Origin: Nocardia brasiliensis
Lineage (GTDB): Bacteria > Actinomycetota > Actinomycetes > Mycobacteriales > Mycobacteriaceae
Direction: 5' to 3'
DNA: 64,000 nt
Assembly (NCBI RefSeq): GCF_011801125.1
Contig: NZ_CP046171.1
Span: 5,704,001-5,768,000 of the forward strand
A program made the translations under genes and the position numbers. Shown here piece after piece: positions 19,433 to 28,578 of this stretch. Every line of letters starts with the position of its first letter. Positions within the stretch are counted from its first letter, which is position 1. The notes under the pieces are model-generated. The model was not told where the DNA came from. It ran no database searches and saw nothing but the letters and a program-made list of their open reading frames with translations.

Positions 19433-20116
19433 TCACGGCAGGCGCCAGTCAACGGGTTCGGCGCCCAGCTCGTCGAGCAGTTCGTTCACTCGGGAGAACG
19501 GGCGGGAACCGAAGAAACCGCGCGACGCCGACAGCGGCGACGGATGCGCGGACTCGATATAGGGCACCTCGGCCTCGACCAGGGTCGGTTTCAGCGTCGA
19601 TGCGTCACGACCCCACAGGATCGCGACCAACGGCTCATCACGCGCGACCAGCGCGCGAATCGCCTGTTCGGTCACCGCTTCCCAGCCCTTGCCGCGATGC
19701 GAGGCGGGCTGTCCCGGTGTCACCGTCAACACCCTGTTCAGCATCAGCACGCCCTGATCCGACCACGGGCTCAGGTCGCCGCAGGACGGGGTCGGGTGGC
19801 CGAGATCTTTGGTGTATTCGGCGAAGATATTGGCCAGGCTGCGCGGCACCGGCGAAACATTCGGGGCGACAGAGAAACTCAGGCCCATCGCGTGGCCCGG
19901 GGTCGGATACGGGTCCTGGCCGACGACCAGCACGCGGACCGCGTCGAACGGACGCTGGAACGCGCGCAGCACATTCTCACCGGCCGGTAGATAACCGCGA
20001 CCCGCCGCGTTCTCGGCGCGCAGGAACTCGCCCATGGCCGAAATTCGGTCCGCCACCGACTCGAGTGCCTTCGCCCATCCCGGATCCATGATTTCCGACA
20101 GTGGTTTCGCGCCCAT
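19433..20116 (-). CDS. ung: Uracil-DNA glycosylase
   Basis: Ung removes uracil from DNA for base excision repair. The 227-residue protein carries the water-activating motif GQDPYP with Asp68, [22 protein letters not shown] region, and [14 protein letters not shown] with His191, all family-1 landmarks. I chose ATG 20116, which gives the normal length; the open frame extends upstream only into thiL antisense sequence. It follows thiL after 11 bp, as in M. tuberculosis. Confidence 0.96.
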   Translation of the reverse strand: MGAKPLSEIMDPGWAKALESVADRISAMGEFLRAENAAGRGYLPAGENVLRAFQRPFDAVRVLVVGQDPYPTPGHAMGLSFSVAPNVSPVPRSLANIFAEYTKDLGHPTPSCGDLSPWSDQGVLMLNRVLTVTPGQPASHRGKGWEAVTEQAIRALVARDEPLVAILWGRDASTLKPTLVEAEVPYIESAHPSPLSASRGFFGSRPFSRVNELLDELGAEPVDWRLP

Positions 20117-20127
20117 GACCGCACAAC

Positions 20128-21186
20128 TTAGCGTGGTTCGCGTGCCGGTGCCGAGTCCGCCCCACCGAACGATTCCCAGCCAGCGCTGCCGCGGCGGGTC
20201 GTTCCGTCGACTGTGACGCCGTGACCGGCGCACACGCGCCCGATCGGCACCCAGCCCGCGGGCAGCGGGCAGCCGGGCGGCCACGTCGCGGCGAAGGCGT
20301 GGTCCTCGCCGCCGGTCAGAATCCATTGCGTCGCATCGGCATCCAGCGCGGCGGCGATCTGTTCGAGCGCCGGGTCGCGCAGCGCGGCCGAGTCCAGCTC
20401 GATGGCGACCGCCGAGGCCGCCGCGATATGTCCGAGATCGGCGAGCAACCCGTCGGAGACGTCGGTCAGCGCGTTCGGGCCCGAGGTCGCCACCGCCGCG
20501 GCGCCGGACTCCGCGCATTGTGCCGCAGCGTCTTCGGCGGCGCCGGCCGTCAGGACGCCCAGGACCGCCGCGTACGGAGGCTGCGGCACCCGGTGCGCGG
20601 CAAGCACTTCGGCGAATCGGTCGGACCGGACCCCGGCGGTCAGCACCGCCAGTCCCGCCGCGGACCAGCCGAGCCGCCCCGCCACCGCGACCGTGTCCCC
20701 CACGCGCGCACCGGATCTCGGCACCGGGGTGCGGCCCGCCAGATCACCGAAGGCGGTCACCGAGATGACGATCTCGCGGCTGCGCACCAGATCCCCTCCG
20801 GCGATCGAGGCGCCCGCGCGACCCGCCTCAGCCCACATCCCCTCCGCCAGGCCGTCGACCACCGCGACGGGCGTCTCGGCCGGAAGACCGAGCGCGACCA
20901 CGAACGCGCTGGGTGTCGCGCCCATCGCGACCACGTCGGCGGCGTTCTGCGCGATCGCCTTCCGGCCGATGTCGACCGGGCTGGACCAGTCCAGCCGAAA
21001 GTGGCGGTCCTGCACGAGCATGTCGGTGGTCACCACGAATCGCCCGTCCGGCGCGGCGACCAGCGCGGCGTCGTCACCCGGTCCGAGCAGCACGCCCGGC
21101 GCCTGCACGCGCCGCCGGTTGATCCGCTCGATCAGCGCGAACTCCCCCAGCTCACGCACCGTCATCGAGCCCGTGTCCTCAGTCAC
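20128..21186 (-). CDS. thiL: Thiamine-monophosphate kinase (ThiL)
   Basis: ThiL phosphorylates thiamine monophosphate to the cofactor thiamine pyrophosphate. The 352-residue protein has the nucleotide-binding GPGDDAA at 35-41, [32 protein letters not shown] and [13 protein letters not shown], all hallmarks of the family. Start codons GTG 21186 and ATG 21165 are both possible; I give the longer. ung follows directly. The upstream side faces a large palindrome shared with the divergent DUF3515 gene. Confidence 0.94.
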   Translation of the reverse strand: MTEDTGSMTVRELGEFALIERINRRRVQAPGVLLGPGDDAALVAAPDGRFVVTTDMLVQDRHFRLDWSSPVDIGRKAIAQNAADVVAMGATPSAFVVALGLPAETPVAVVDGLAEGMWAEAGRAGASIAGGDLVRSREIVISVTAFGDLAGRTPVPRSGARVGDTVAVAGRLGWSAAGLAVLTAGVRSDRFAEVLAAHRVPQPPYAAVLGVLTAGAAEDAAAQCAESGAAAVATSGPNALTDVSDGLLADLGHIAAASAVAIELDSAALRDPALEQIAAALDADATQWILTGGEDHAFAATWPPGCPLPAGWVPIGRVCAGHGVTVDGTTRRGSAGWESFGGADSAPAREPR

Positions 21187-21217
21187 GGTCGACCCCGCAA
21201 GCGCCGCCGTAACGCAT

Positions 21218-21241
21218 GACACAGGGCCCAGGCCCTGTGTC
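21218..21241. repeat. Perfect 11-bp hairpin at the edge of the large palindrome
   Basis: GACACAGGGCC (21218-21228) and GGCCCTGTGTC (21231-21241) are exact reverse complements around the dinucleotide CA. The same GACACAGGGCC recurs at 21380-21390, the far arm of the larger palindrome. Confidence 0.75.
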
Positions 21242-21393
21242 GAAGTCCGGCCGGATGCCGCCGCGGTTCAGCTCGTCGCCTGGCAAGGCGGAGGAGGAGC
21301 CGATACCGGGGTTGTATCGGGGACGACGACAACGCGGCCAGGCGGCGAGCTGGACCGTGGCGGCGCCGGATGGGACTTCGACACAGGGCCTGG
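21228..21393. repeat. 166-bp imperfect palindrome between thiL and the DUF3515 gene
   Basis: The outer arms 21228-21280 and 21341-21393 are reverse complements at 44 of 53 positions, including the outermost 21 without a mismatch. At the centre CCGATAC (21300-21306) pairs with GTATCGG (21314-21320), so the whole element folds on one axis near 21310. No transposase and no obvious target duplication is present. It could be a small non-autonomous element or a conserved RNA/DNA structure in the divergent promoter region. Confidence 0.85.
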
Positions 21394-21554
21394 TGCTCTC
21401 GCTGATGACCGGGGTCCTTTCCGACACGCTGCTGGCTGGAATCGACCCGAAGGTACCCTTTCCAGGGCAATCGAGTACGACCGGGCCGGTCACGGCAACC
21501 GCGGCGGCGATCGCGACGCGGCCGGTCATCCAGCGCAGGAAAGGGTCGGTGAGC

Positions 21555-22274
21555 ATGGCGGCGGAATCGTCGGACCACGATTCGTCGAAAGACACGGGCG
21601 CGGCGACATCGGCGGCAAGCGGTACGGACGCGACGCCCACGCCGGACAACGCCGACGCCACGGCCGCGGGCACTGCGACCGAGCCCGCGAGCACCACCGA
21701 ATCCGACGGCGGCGTGCGGCACCCCGCCGACGTGTCCGCCCGCCAGTACTCGCCCGCGCTCATCGCCACCGCCGTCGCCCTTCCGGTCGTGCTCGTCGTC
21801 GGCCTGCTGGTCGCGGCCGTGCTGGCCCGGCGCGCGCCGGTCGAACGGGAACCACTCGTCCTCGGGCCGGTCCCGGCGCCCGCCGCGGGCGGCACGGCGT
21901 GCGTCACCCTGCTGCCCGCCTTGCCGACCACACTGGGCGAGTTCACCAAATCCACGCTCGTCGAACCGTCCCCGCCCGGCACCAGGGCCTGGCAGCGGCC
22001 CGACGGCGGCGACGCGATCGTGCTGCGCTGCGGCCTGGATCGCCCGCTCGAATTCAACCGCGCATCGGCCCTGCAGCTGGTGAACAACGTCCAGTGGTTC
22101 GAAGCCCGCGACCCGGCCGCCAAGGCGAGCACCTGGTTCGCGGTCGACCGCGAGACCTACATCGCGCTCACCGTGCCCGACGGCTCCGGACCCACCCCGC
22201 TGCAAAGCATCTCCGACGCGATCACCGCGAACCTGCCCGCCAAGGACCTCGATCCGGGTCCGCTGCCCAACTGA
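21555..22274 (+). CDS. DUF3515 membrane-anchored protein
   Basis: This 239-residue protein has a low-complexity Ser/Asp/Thr/Ala N-terminus (about 1-55), one membrane helix (SPALIATAVALPVVLVVGLL, about 65-90) and an exported C-terminal domain with three cysteines, two of them in GGTACVTLLPALP and VLRCGLDRP. The domain is DUF3515, as in the neighbouring Rv2980 of M. tuberculosis. Function is unknown; the topology suggests an extracytoplasmic role at the envelope. ATG 21555 has AGGAAAGGG nine bases upstream; GTG 21549 is an alternative. Confidence 0.82.
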   Translation: MAAESSDHDSSKDTGAATSAASGTDATPTPDNADATAAGTATEPASTTESDGGVRHPADVSARQYSPALIATAVALPVVLVVGLLVAAVLARRAPVEREPLVLGPVPAPAAGGTACVTLLPALPTTLGEFTKSTLVEPSPPGTRAWQRPDGGDAIVLRCGLDRPLEFNRASALQLVNNVQWFEARDPAAKASTWFAVDRETYIALTVPDGSGPTPLQSISDAITANLPAKDLDPGPLPN

Positions 22275-22285
22275 GCTCGACGGCG

Positions 22286-22585
22286 TCAGTCCGGCGGAAC
22301 CAAGGTCACGGTGCCCTTGGCCAGGTCGACATCCACGCCGCCGGGCGCGCCGTCACCCGGGTTCTCCCGGTACATCAGCGTCGACTGCACCTGCTCGAAC
22401 TCGTGCTGCTTACCGGCCGCGAACACGGCGTCGAACTGCTCGAAGCCCACCGCTGCCACCGGCCTGCCGCTCTCGCGCATCCACGGCACCAACGTCTTGC
22501 CGGTCACCTTCCGCCACACCACCTCGGCAAAGGCCAGGGCGATCAGCAGCAACGCCAGCCCCGGAATCGTCATCGCCACGAGCAT
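22286..22585 (-). CDS. Small membrane protein, DUF6191-like
   Basis: This 99-residue protein has one N-terminal hydrophobic segment (MTIPGLALLLIALAFAEVVW) and a soluble C-terminus with the pattern KQHEFEQVQSTLMYRENPGDGAP, which I associate with the DUF6191 family of actinomycetes. Function is unknown. It is 29 bp downstream of the second ddl on the same strand and ends close to the convergent DUF3515 gene. Confidence 0.6.
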   Translation of the reverse strand: MLVAMTIPGLALLLIALAFAEVVWRKVTGKTLVPWMRESGRPVAAVGFEQFDAVFAAGKQHEFEQVQSTLMYRENPGDGAPGGVDVDLAKGTVTLVPPD

Positions 22586-22614
22586 GCTTCGACACTACGC
22601 AAAAATCGGCGGTG

Positions 22615-23604
22615 CTAATCGAGCGCGCGCAGGCAGATCTGCTCGCACAGTTCGGCGAACTCGAGGCCCGCGGCGGCCGCGGACTGCGGCAGCAGGCTGG
22701 TCGCGGTCAGGCCGGGCAGGGTGTTGGCCTCGAGACACCAGATCTCCCCTGCGGCGTCGACCCGGAAATCGATCCGGCTGTAGGCGCCTAGCTTGAGTGC
22801 CCGATGCGCCAGCACCGCGTGCGTGCGCATCCGCTGCGCCAGCGCGTCCGGGATCTCGGCCGGGAAGATCTCCACCGCGCCGCCGACCTGATATTTGCTG
22901 CGATAGTCGAAGATCTCGCTGCCCCGCGGAATGATCTCGCCGACCGCGAGCGGCTCGTCACCGAGCACACCGACCACGAATTCGCGTCCAGGCACGAACC
23001 TTTCGACCATCACCTCGTCGTCGTGCGCGCGGGCCGCCCGCACCGCCGCCGCGTACTGCGCGCGCTCGTCGACCACCGTCAGTCCGACCGTCGAGCCCTG
23101 CTTGTTCGGCTTGACGATCACCGGCCAGCCGAGCCGGTCGTCGCGCTCGTCCGATGCCGCTGCCATCCGCCAGTCCGGTGTCGGCACCCCGGCGAGCCGG
23201 AACAGCCGCTTGGACACGTCCTTGTCCATCGCCACCGCGCTGGCCAGCACGCCGCTGCCGGTGTAGGGCACGCCCGCCAGATCGAGCAGGCCCTGGATGG
23301 TGCCGTTCTCTCCGGTGCCACCGTGCAAGGCCAGGAAAACGACGTCGACGTCGCGTAAGCCGTCCTGCTCGCAGAGCAATCGCATGGTCCGGTCCGCCAC
23401 GGAAGCGCTGACCCGCGGTGGCTCCGCGGGGACCGTCGCGGCCACGAGCCGATCCTCGTCGCCGGGTGTCAGGCGGCCCACCGTGGTGTCGTAGGCCGAC
23501 ACCTCGTGTCCGCGGGTACGCAACGCGCGAAAAACCTGACCCGCCGTGGCAATCGAGACATCCCGCTCGGCGTTCGTCCCGCCGAACAGCACCGCAACCC
23601 GCAT
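22615..23604 (-). CDS. Second D-alanine--D-alanine ligase family protein
   Basis: This 329-residue ATP-grasp enzyme has the N-terminal LFGGTNAERDVSIATAGQV, the ATP loop KQGSTVGL, an omega-loop with FDYRSKYQ, and the metal ligands RIDFRVD and LEANTLPG (usual sequence NExNTxPG). It resembles Ddl throughout but is only distantly like the adjacent ddl product. It could be a redundant Ddl or one with another terminal residue; the tyrosine of SKY argues for D-Ala-D-Ala. I used ATG 23604. It is 46 bp downstream of ddl, same strand. Confidence 0.85.
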   Translation of the reverse strand: MRVAVLFGGTNAERDVSIATAGQVFRALRTRGHEVSAYDTTVGRLTPGDEDRLVAATVPAEPPRVSASVADRTMRLLCEQDGLRDVDVVFLALHGGTGENGTIQGLLDLAGVPYTGSGVLASAVAMDKDVSKRLFRLAGVPTPDWRMAAASDERDDRLGWPVIVKPNKQGSTVGLTVVDERAQYAAAVRAARAHDDEVMVERFVPGREFVVGVLGDEPLAVGEIIPRGSEIFDYRSKYQVGGAVEIFPAEIPDALAQRMRTHAVLAHRALKLGAYSRIDFRVDAAGEIWCLEANTLPGLTATSLLPQSAAAAGLEFAELCEQICLRALD

Positions 23605-23650
23605 CTGACCCGCTTTCGTCCGCACTCGGCGCCGCCGGTATCGACCGTGA

Positions 23651-24751
23651 CTAGCGCAGTCCGGTACCGCGCGCGACAGCGGTGTCGATCAGGGTGGAGA
23701 TCAAGGACCGATAGTCGATCCCGGTGGCATCCCACATTTTCGGATACATCGAGATCGGGGTGAAGCCGGGCATGGTGTTGATCTCGTTGATCACCGGGCC
23801 GTCGGCGGTGACGAAGAAATCGACGCGGGCCAGGCCCTGACAGTCCAGCGCACGGAACGCCCTGACCGCGAGTTCCCGGACGCTGTCGGCGATTTCGTCG
23901 TCCAGCTTCGCCGGGATGTCGAATTCGCAGACGTCGTCGAGGTATTTGGTCTCGAAGTCGTAGAACTCCGGCTGCGCCGCGGCGTCCTCGTCGGGCATCC
24001 GGATCTCGGCGAGCACGCTCGCCTGCACCCGTCCGTCCGGGAACTCCAGCACGCCGCATTCGACCTCGCGGCCGACGATGCCCGCCTCCACAATGACTTT
24101 CGGGTCGTGCGCCCGCGCCACCGAGATCGCCGCGTCCAGCTCGGACCAGCTGGTGACCTTGGTGATGCCGATCGAGGAACCGCCGCGCGCGGGCTTGACG
24201 AACACCGGCAAACCGAGCGACTCCCGATCCGCCGCGTCGACGGTCGCGGTGCCCGGCCGCAGCACCACCTGCCTGCCGACCGGCAGCCCTTCGGCCGCAA
24301 GGAGTTTCTTGGTGAACTCCTTGTCCATGCCCGCGGCGCTGGCCAGCACGCCGGGACCGACATAGGGCACACCGACGAGTTCCAGCAGGCCCTGCAAGGT
24401 GCCGTCCTCACCGAACGGCCCGTGCAGGATGGGGAATACGACATCGACCGCGCCGAAGGCCACGTTGGGATCGTCGAGGGCGAGCAGCGCACCGGACCCG
24501 TTGCGGCCCGTCGCCAGCGTCAACGCGGTGCCGGTGCCGTCGACCGCGGGCAGCGCGCGATCGCGGAAACCGAGCGCGGCGACCTCCGAATCGGCCAGTA
24601 CCCAGGTGCCTTCGGTGCTGATCCCGATCGGGACCACGTCGTACTTCGCCGGGTCCAGGTTGCGCAGCACACTGCCGGCCGACACGCAGGACACGGAGTG
24701 CTCATTGCTCCGTCCGCCGAAAACCACAGCCACCCGGATCCGGTTCGTCAT
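23651..24751 (-). CDS. ddl: D-alanine--D-alanine ligase
   Basis: Ddl joins two D-alanines for the peptidoglycan stem peptide; it is the target of D-cycloserine. The 366-residue protein is the close relative of mycobacterial Ddl[62 protein letters not shown] and [21 protein letters not shown] used ATG 24751, since homologues begin a few residues before the GG loop. It has the same genomic place as Rv2981c. Confidence 0.95.
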   Translation of the reverse strand: MTNRIRVAVVFGGRSNEHSVSCVSAGSVLRNLDPAKYDVVPIGISTEGTWVLADSEVAALGFRDRALPAVDGTGTALTLATGRNGSGALLALDDPNVAFGAVDVVFPILHGPFGEDGTLQGLLELVGVPYVGPGVLASAAGMDKEFTKKLLAAEGLPVGRQVVLRPGTATVDAADRESLGLPVFVKPARGGSSIGITKVTSWSELDAAISVARAHDPKVIVEAGIVGREVECGVLEFPDGRVQASVLAEIRMPDEDAAAQPEFYDFETKYLDDVCEFDIPAKLDDEIADSVRELAVRAFRALDCQGLARVDFFVTADGPVINEINTMPGFTPISMYPKMWDATGIDYRSLISTLIDTAVARGTGLR

Positions 24752-25010
24752 GCCCCGAACCGTACCCGGCACCCCGGGGTGGACCCACCGCTACCCGGTG
24801 CTGCCATCCCCCGCCCACCCCCGCGTTTCACCCCGCACGCTGCGCAAAGGCAACCGATGTTGGCAGTCCGGGTCAGTTGACAAACCGACCGGTCCGCGCC
24901 AGGGTGATCGCGACCGCCGCGGCGGCCGACTCGAACTGGGGGTTGCTGGTGATTGTCCATAATGTGGCACGGTCTGCGGTGCAGGCTGGTGGCCTTGGTG
25001 GGGTGAAGTG

Positions 25011-25787
25011 ATGGCCGGTGGGTTCTACAACCACTACGACGATCCTGACGAATTCTGGGACGAGGAGCCGCTGCGACCGGCCGCGCCCGCGGCGCCACCG
25101 CCTCGGTACGACGCTGCCTCGGGTCGACCGCCTGCCGCTGCGGCGCCGTCCGCCTCGCTCAGTAGCCCGGATTCCGCCGCCCGCGCGACGGCGAGCACGG
25201 CGATGGCAAGGCTCGGCCTGCCCACGCCACCGAAATCGTCGCTGGTCTCGGTGGACGTCGGGCCCGACCGCCTGCCCGTGCGCATCAAGCTGGGTCGCGA
25301 CTGGAAGTTCGCGTTCGCGCCCGCGCAGTACGGGCAGTCGATCCTCGAGGCCTATCGCTACGGTATGTACGAGTGGGCCGCGCACACCGTCGAGTCCGGC
25401 GAGCTGCCGCCCGCGACCGTCCCGACGCTGCGCGCCGCCGCCCCCTTACTGCTGCGGACCCGCTCCATCGACGAGTACCGCGACCTGTACGACCAGCTGT
25501 TCCTCGAAACTCCCCGCGAGGTCTACGGACCGGGACGCGACGCGTTCGGTCAGCCGGCGCTGCGGGTGCGGGCCACGTGGTCCAAGCTGATCTCGATCAC
25601 GATCGACCCGGGTTGGGCGGCGGGCACCGAGACCGATTTCATCGCCCACGACATCCTCGACTGCTGCCAGCAGATACGCGCGAAGAAGCCGCGCCCGGTC
25701 AGCGATGTCCAGCTCGAGCGCGCCTCGGACGAAGAGGTGGCCGCACAGGTGCTCGAGCACGAACAGTATCTGCTGACCTACAGCTAG
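25011..25787 (+). CDS. Unknown protein with YbaB/EbfC-like segments, first gene of an ESX-like module
   Basis: This 258-residue protein has an acidic start and a Pro/Ala/Ser-rich region (about 20-70). Two stretches follow, VSVDVGPDRLPVRIKLGRDW ... SILEAYRYG and LRVRATWSKLISITIDPGW ... DILDCCQQIRAKK. Each resembles the strand-strand-helix of YbaB/EbfC proteins such as ESX-associated EspL. That resemblance is my inference from pattern only. ATG 25011 follows GGTGGGGTGAAGTG; GTG 25008 is possible. The next gene, 16 bp on, encodes a WXG-motif protein. Confidence 0.6.
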   Translation: MAGGFYNHYDDPDEFWDEEPLRPAAPAAPPPRYDAASGRPPAAAAPSASLSSPDSAARATASTAMARLGLPTPPKSSLVSVDVGPDRLPVRIKLGRDWKFAFAPAQYGQSILEAYRYGMYEWAAHTVESGELPPATVPTLRAAAPLLLRTRSIDEYRDLYDQLFLETPREVYGPGRDAFGQPALRVRATWSKLISITIDPGWAAGTETDFIAHDILDCCQQIRAKKPRPVSDVQLERASDEEVAAQVLEHEQYLLTYS

Positions 25788-25803
25788 AACGGAATTCGGA
25801 GCC

Positions 25804-26601
25804 ATGGTCGAGTTATCCGAGAAGACCCTTGCCCAGGTGCGAGACGATTTCGCGCGCAAGGTCGAGGAGGTCGAGAAGACACCGGACCTGATCAACGACG
25901 CGGTCGACAAACTGAAGTACGTCGCTCCCCTGGTGTACTTCAAGGTGAGCGAGGTCAGAGACGACATCCAGGACGCCCTGGCGTCCTTGTTCGAGAATCT
26001 GAAACAAGCCGTCGAGGGCATGTTCGCGCCCTGGCTGTTCCTGGACTACGCCGCGAAATGGCAATGGATCGGGGCCGAGGTGCGCGGCTGCATCGGCATG
26101 CAGGGGCGCCGTGAGTTGAACATGGAGGGCCGCTGGGACGGCAGCGCCTACAAGTCGTTCAAGACGACGAAGGAAAGCCAGCAGGCGGCGATGACCACCA
26201 TCGACACGATGTGCACCACAATGCACGACCGGCTCATCACCGTCGCCGAAGAGGGCCAGAATCTCTACTACAACCTGACCGGCAAATTGGCGACGATCGT
26301 CGCCAACGTCGCGACCTTCGCCGAGGAGACGGCGGCCACCGCCGGCGTCGCCGCGATCTGGACCATCAACAATTTGAACTCCGCCATCGTCACCGCGGTG
26401 GAGCTCGTCGCTCAATTGCTCACCGACTTCGTCAAGGTGCAGAGCAAGGTCTACGTCGCGAGCAACGACCTGAAGAACCTGATCCGGGCTCCTGCCGGGT
26501 TCGATGTGGCCAAGTCGGGCGCGGTGACGTGGCCCGCCGGCGCGACCGACCTGTTCGACAGCAAGGACGACGACTGGCACCAAGACGGCGAGGAGAAATG
26601 A
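25804..26601 (+). CDS. WXG-motif protein, probable type VII secretion substrate
   Basis: This 265-residue, largely helical protein has a W-x-G turn (RWDGSAYKSFKTTKESQQAA, about 110-129) in the middle of long helices, as in WXG100 and LXG/PPE-like substrates. A weakly hydrophobic helical stretch follows (about 160-215), and the C-terminus is acidic. There is no signal peptide. It is preceded by a YbaB-like gene and overlaps the next, lipoprotein gene. Export by an ESX system elsewhere in the genome is inferred. Confidence 0.6.
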   Translation: MVELSEKTLAQVRDDFARKVEEVEKTPDLINDAVDKLKYVAPLVYFKVSEVRDDIQDALASLFENLKQAVEGMFAPWLFLDYAAKWQWIGAEVRGCIGMQGRRELNMEGRWDGSAYKSFKTTKESQQAAMTTIDTMCTTMHDRLITVAEEGQNLYYNLTGKLATIVANVATFAEETAATAGVAAIWTINNLNSAIVTAVELVAQLLTDFVKVQSKVYVASNDLKNLIRAPAGFDVAKSGAVTWPAGATDLFDSKDDDWHQDGEEK

Positions 26602-27161
26602 TGCACGACACCGCGCGCTTCCGGCACCGAGCCGCTCGCCCACTGGCGGTGGCCGCCGTCTGCGGCGCGTTCGCGTTGTCCGCGTGCGGTTCCGGCGAGG
26701 ACGGACGCGCGGCCCCGGCACCGAGTGCCGCGGCGGTGTCCACCACGACAGCACCGGGACGGTGTCCTGCGGGCCCTTCCTCTCCCGCACAGAACGAGGA
26801 CGAGAAATACCTGACGGCGACACTCACCAAACTGCGGTTCCCGGTGGGAACCTGCCTGTTCATGGTCGACGCGGTGGACCGGACCGCGGAGCCGGGGCGG
26901 ATATCGGTCACGGTCGATCTGCATGTCACGGAGTCGACGAGTCCGAACGATCTGCGGCCCGTCGCCACGGAGATCGCGCGCCGGCTGAAGCGGTCGTCGC
27001 TCGCCACCCGGATCTCGGTACTGGACGTCACCAACGCCGGCGCACCGAAGCCGAAGTACCGAACGTTGTTGACCGACGAGAATTTCCGCGACCATCCGTG
27101 GGACGGCACTCCGTCCGAAGCCGCCGAACTTGCTGTCTGGCGCATCGTCGAACCGGGCTGA
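26601..27161 (+). CDS. Lipoprotein of unknown function in the ESX-like module
   Basis: This 186-residue protein has a lipoprotein signal peptide ending in the lipobox LSAC with Cys29, then an Ala/Pro/Thr linker and a soluble domain of about 130 residues. The linker and domain hold two further cysteines (GRCPAG and GTCLFM) that could pair. I do not recognise the domain. Two ATG codons occur in a row at 26598 and 26601; GAGGAG fits the second better. The first overlaps the previous stop as ATGA, so coupling is likely. Confidence 0.7.
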   Translation: MHDTARFRHRAARPLAVAAVCGAFALSACGSGEDGRAAPAPSAAAVSTTTAPGRCPAGPSSPAQNEDEKYLTATLTKLRFPVGTCLFMVDAVDRTAEPGRISVTVDLHVTESTSPNDLRPVATEIARRLKRSSLATRISVLDVTNAGAPKPKYRTLLTDENFRDHPWDGTPSEAAELAVWRIVEPG

Positions 27162-27215
27162 GCACCGCCGGGCGCCCTGACTCAGCAAGCATCGAAATCC
27201 GTGGAGTGATCAAGC

Positions 27216-27548
27216 ATGGCAAGAGAACTGAAGGTAGACGTCGACCTGCTCGAGCAGGTCTCCAAGGTGTGGCTCAACGAGGTGGCCCCGGAATTGGCGC
27301 AGACCGCAGGCGAGATCGACCCGCTGAAATACACCGTCGTGCAGTTCGGGCCGCTCTTCTTCGGGATGTGGGAGTCCTACACCGCCGCAGCGGAATTCAT
27401 CCAGCAGCGGCTCAACGAGGCCAAGCCGGTCGCCGAGCAGATCGGCAACGCGCTGCACACCGCCGCCACCAGCTTCGGCCTGCAGCAGGAACAGCAGGTG
27501 CGCGAGACCGAGAAGCTCAACAACATGCTCGGGGACCCGGCGAGCTAG
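27216..27548 (+). CDS. WXG100/EspC-like small helical protein
   Basis: This 110-residue protein has the size and helix-turn-helix layout of a WXG100 or EspC-type ESX substrate. Helix one is KVDVDLLEQVSKVWLNEVAP, the turn region is FFGMWESYTAAAEF, and helix two is QQRLNEAKPVAEQIGNALHT. The exact W-x-G is degenerate (MWES). Together with the 265-residue WXG-motif protein it could form a secreted pair. GGAG lies nine to ten bases before the ATG. The stop is 3 bp from the convergent gpsA stop. Confidence 0.62.
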   Translation: MARELKVDVDLLEQVSKVWLNEVAPELAQTAGEIDPLKYTVVQFGPLFFGMWESYTAAAEFIQQRLNEAKPVAEQIGNALHTAATSFGLQQEQQVRETEKLNNMLGDPAS

Positions 27549-27551
27549 CCA

Positions 27552-28547
27552 CTACTCCGGCTTGATGCGGCGGCCGAGCAGATTGCCGACGGCGGCGAGC
27601 ACCGGGACGTTCTCGTGGCAGACCTGATGGACCGCGGTGGTCAGGGGCATGTCGACGGCATGCTTCTCGGCCAGGGCGCGGATGGAGGTGCAGGACTTCA
27701 CGCCCTCGGCGACCTGACCGTGGGTCGCCGCCTGCGCGGACTCCATCGAGCCGCCCGCGCCGAGCGCGTGGCCGAAGGAGCGGTTGCGCGACAGCGGCGA
27801 GGTGCACGTCGCCACGAGATCACCGACGCCGGCCAGACCCGCCAGGGTCGCCGGTTCGGCGCCGAGCGCGACGCCGAGCCGGATGATCTCGGCCAGCCCC
27901 CGCGTGATGATGCTCGCGATGGTGTTGTCGCCCAAGCCCATTCCGGAGGCGATACCGCAGGCGAGGGCGATCACGTTCTTACAGGCGCCGCCGATCTCGC
28001 ACCCGATCACGTCGGTGTTGGTGTACGGGCGGAAATATCCGGTGGCGCAGGCCTGTTGCACCGCCACAGCACGCTCGGCATCGGTACACGCGATCACCGT
28101 TGCCGCGGGCTGGCAGGTGGCGATCTCCCGCGCCAGGTTCGGACCGGACAGCACCCCGATCCGGCTCGGGTCGGCGCCGCTGACGTCGGCGATCACCTGG
28201 CTCATCCGGAGCAGGGTGCCGGTCTCGATGCCCTTCGCCAGGCTGAGCAGCGTCGCGTCCGGGCCGATCAGGTCCTTCCAGTGCGCGAGATTCGCGCGCA
28301 GGGACTGCGACGGCACGGCGAGGACGACGAGGTCAGCGCCGTCCAGTGCGACCGAGGGGTCGTGCGTTGCCGCGATCGGTGGCAACTGAATATCGGAAAG
28401 ATAGGACGGATTGCGATGATCGGTGCGCAGTACCTCGGCGACCTCGGGTCGTCGAGCCCAGATGGTGACCTCGGTGCCCGCGTCCGCCAAAACCTTCGCG
28501 AACGCGGTTCCCCATGATCCCGCGCCCAGTACTGCCGCCCTCGTCAT
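27552..28547 (-). CDS. gpsA: Glycerol-3-phosphate dehydrogenase (NAD(P)+)
   Basis: GpsA makes sn-glycerol-3-phosphate from dihydroxyacetone phosphate for phospholipid synthesis. The 331-residue protein starts with the dinucleotide fold [14 protein letters not shown] and has the catalytic lysine region [16 protein letters not shown] and the [23 protein letters not shown] substrate motif. ATG 28547 fits homologues. It is divergent from fbiD (31 bp) and the homologue of Rv2982c. Confidence 0.95.
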   Translation of the reverse strand: MTRAAVLGAGSWGTAFAKVLADAGTEVTIWARRPEVAEVLRTDHRNPSYLSDIQLPPIAATHDPSVALDGADLVVLAVPSQSLRANLAHWKDLIGPDATLLSLAKGIETGTLLRMSQVIADVSGADPSRIGVLSGPNLAREIATCQPAATVIACTDAERAVAVQQACATGYFRPYTNTDVIGCEIGGACKNVIALACGIASGMGLGDNTIASIITRGLAEIIRLGVALGAEPATLAGLAGVGDLVATCTSPLSRNRSFGHALGAGGSMESAQAATHGQVAEGVKSCTSIRALAEKHAVDMPLTTAVHQVCHENVPVLAAVGNLLGRRIKPE

Positions 28548-28578
28548 CAGCCCAATATGCCATGGAAGGATTGGTCGC

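Noticed and set aside
24078..24880. Plus-strand frames opposite ddl
   Set aside because: Antisense to a complete D-Ala-D-Ala ligase with strong motif support.
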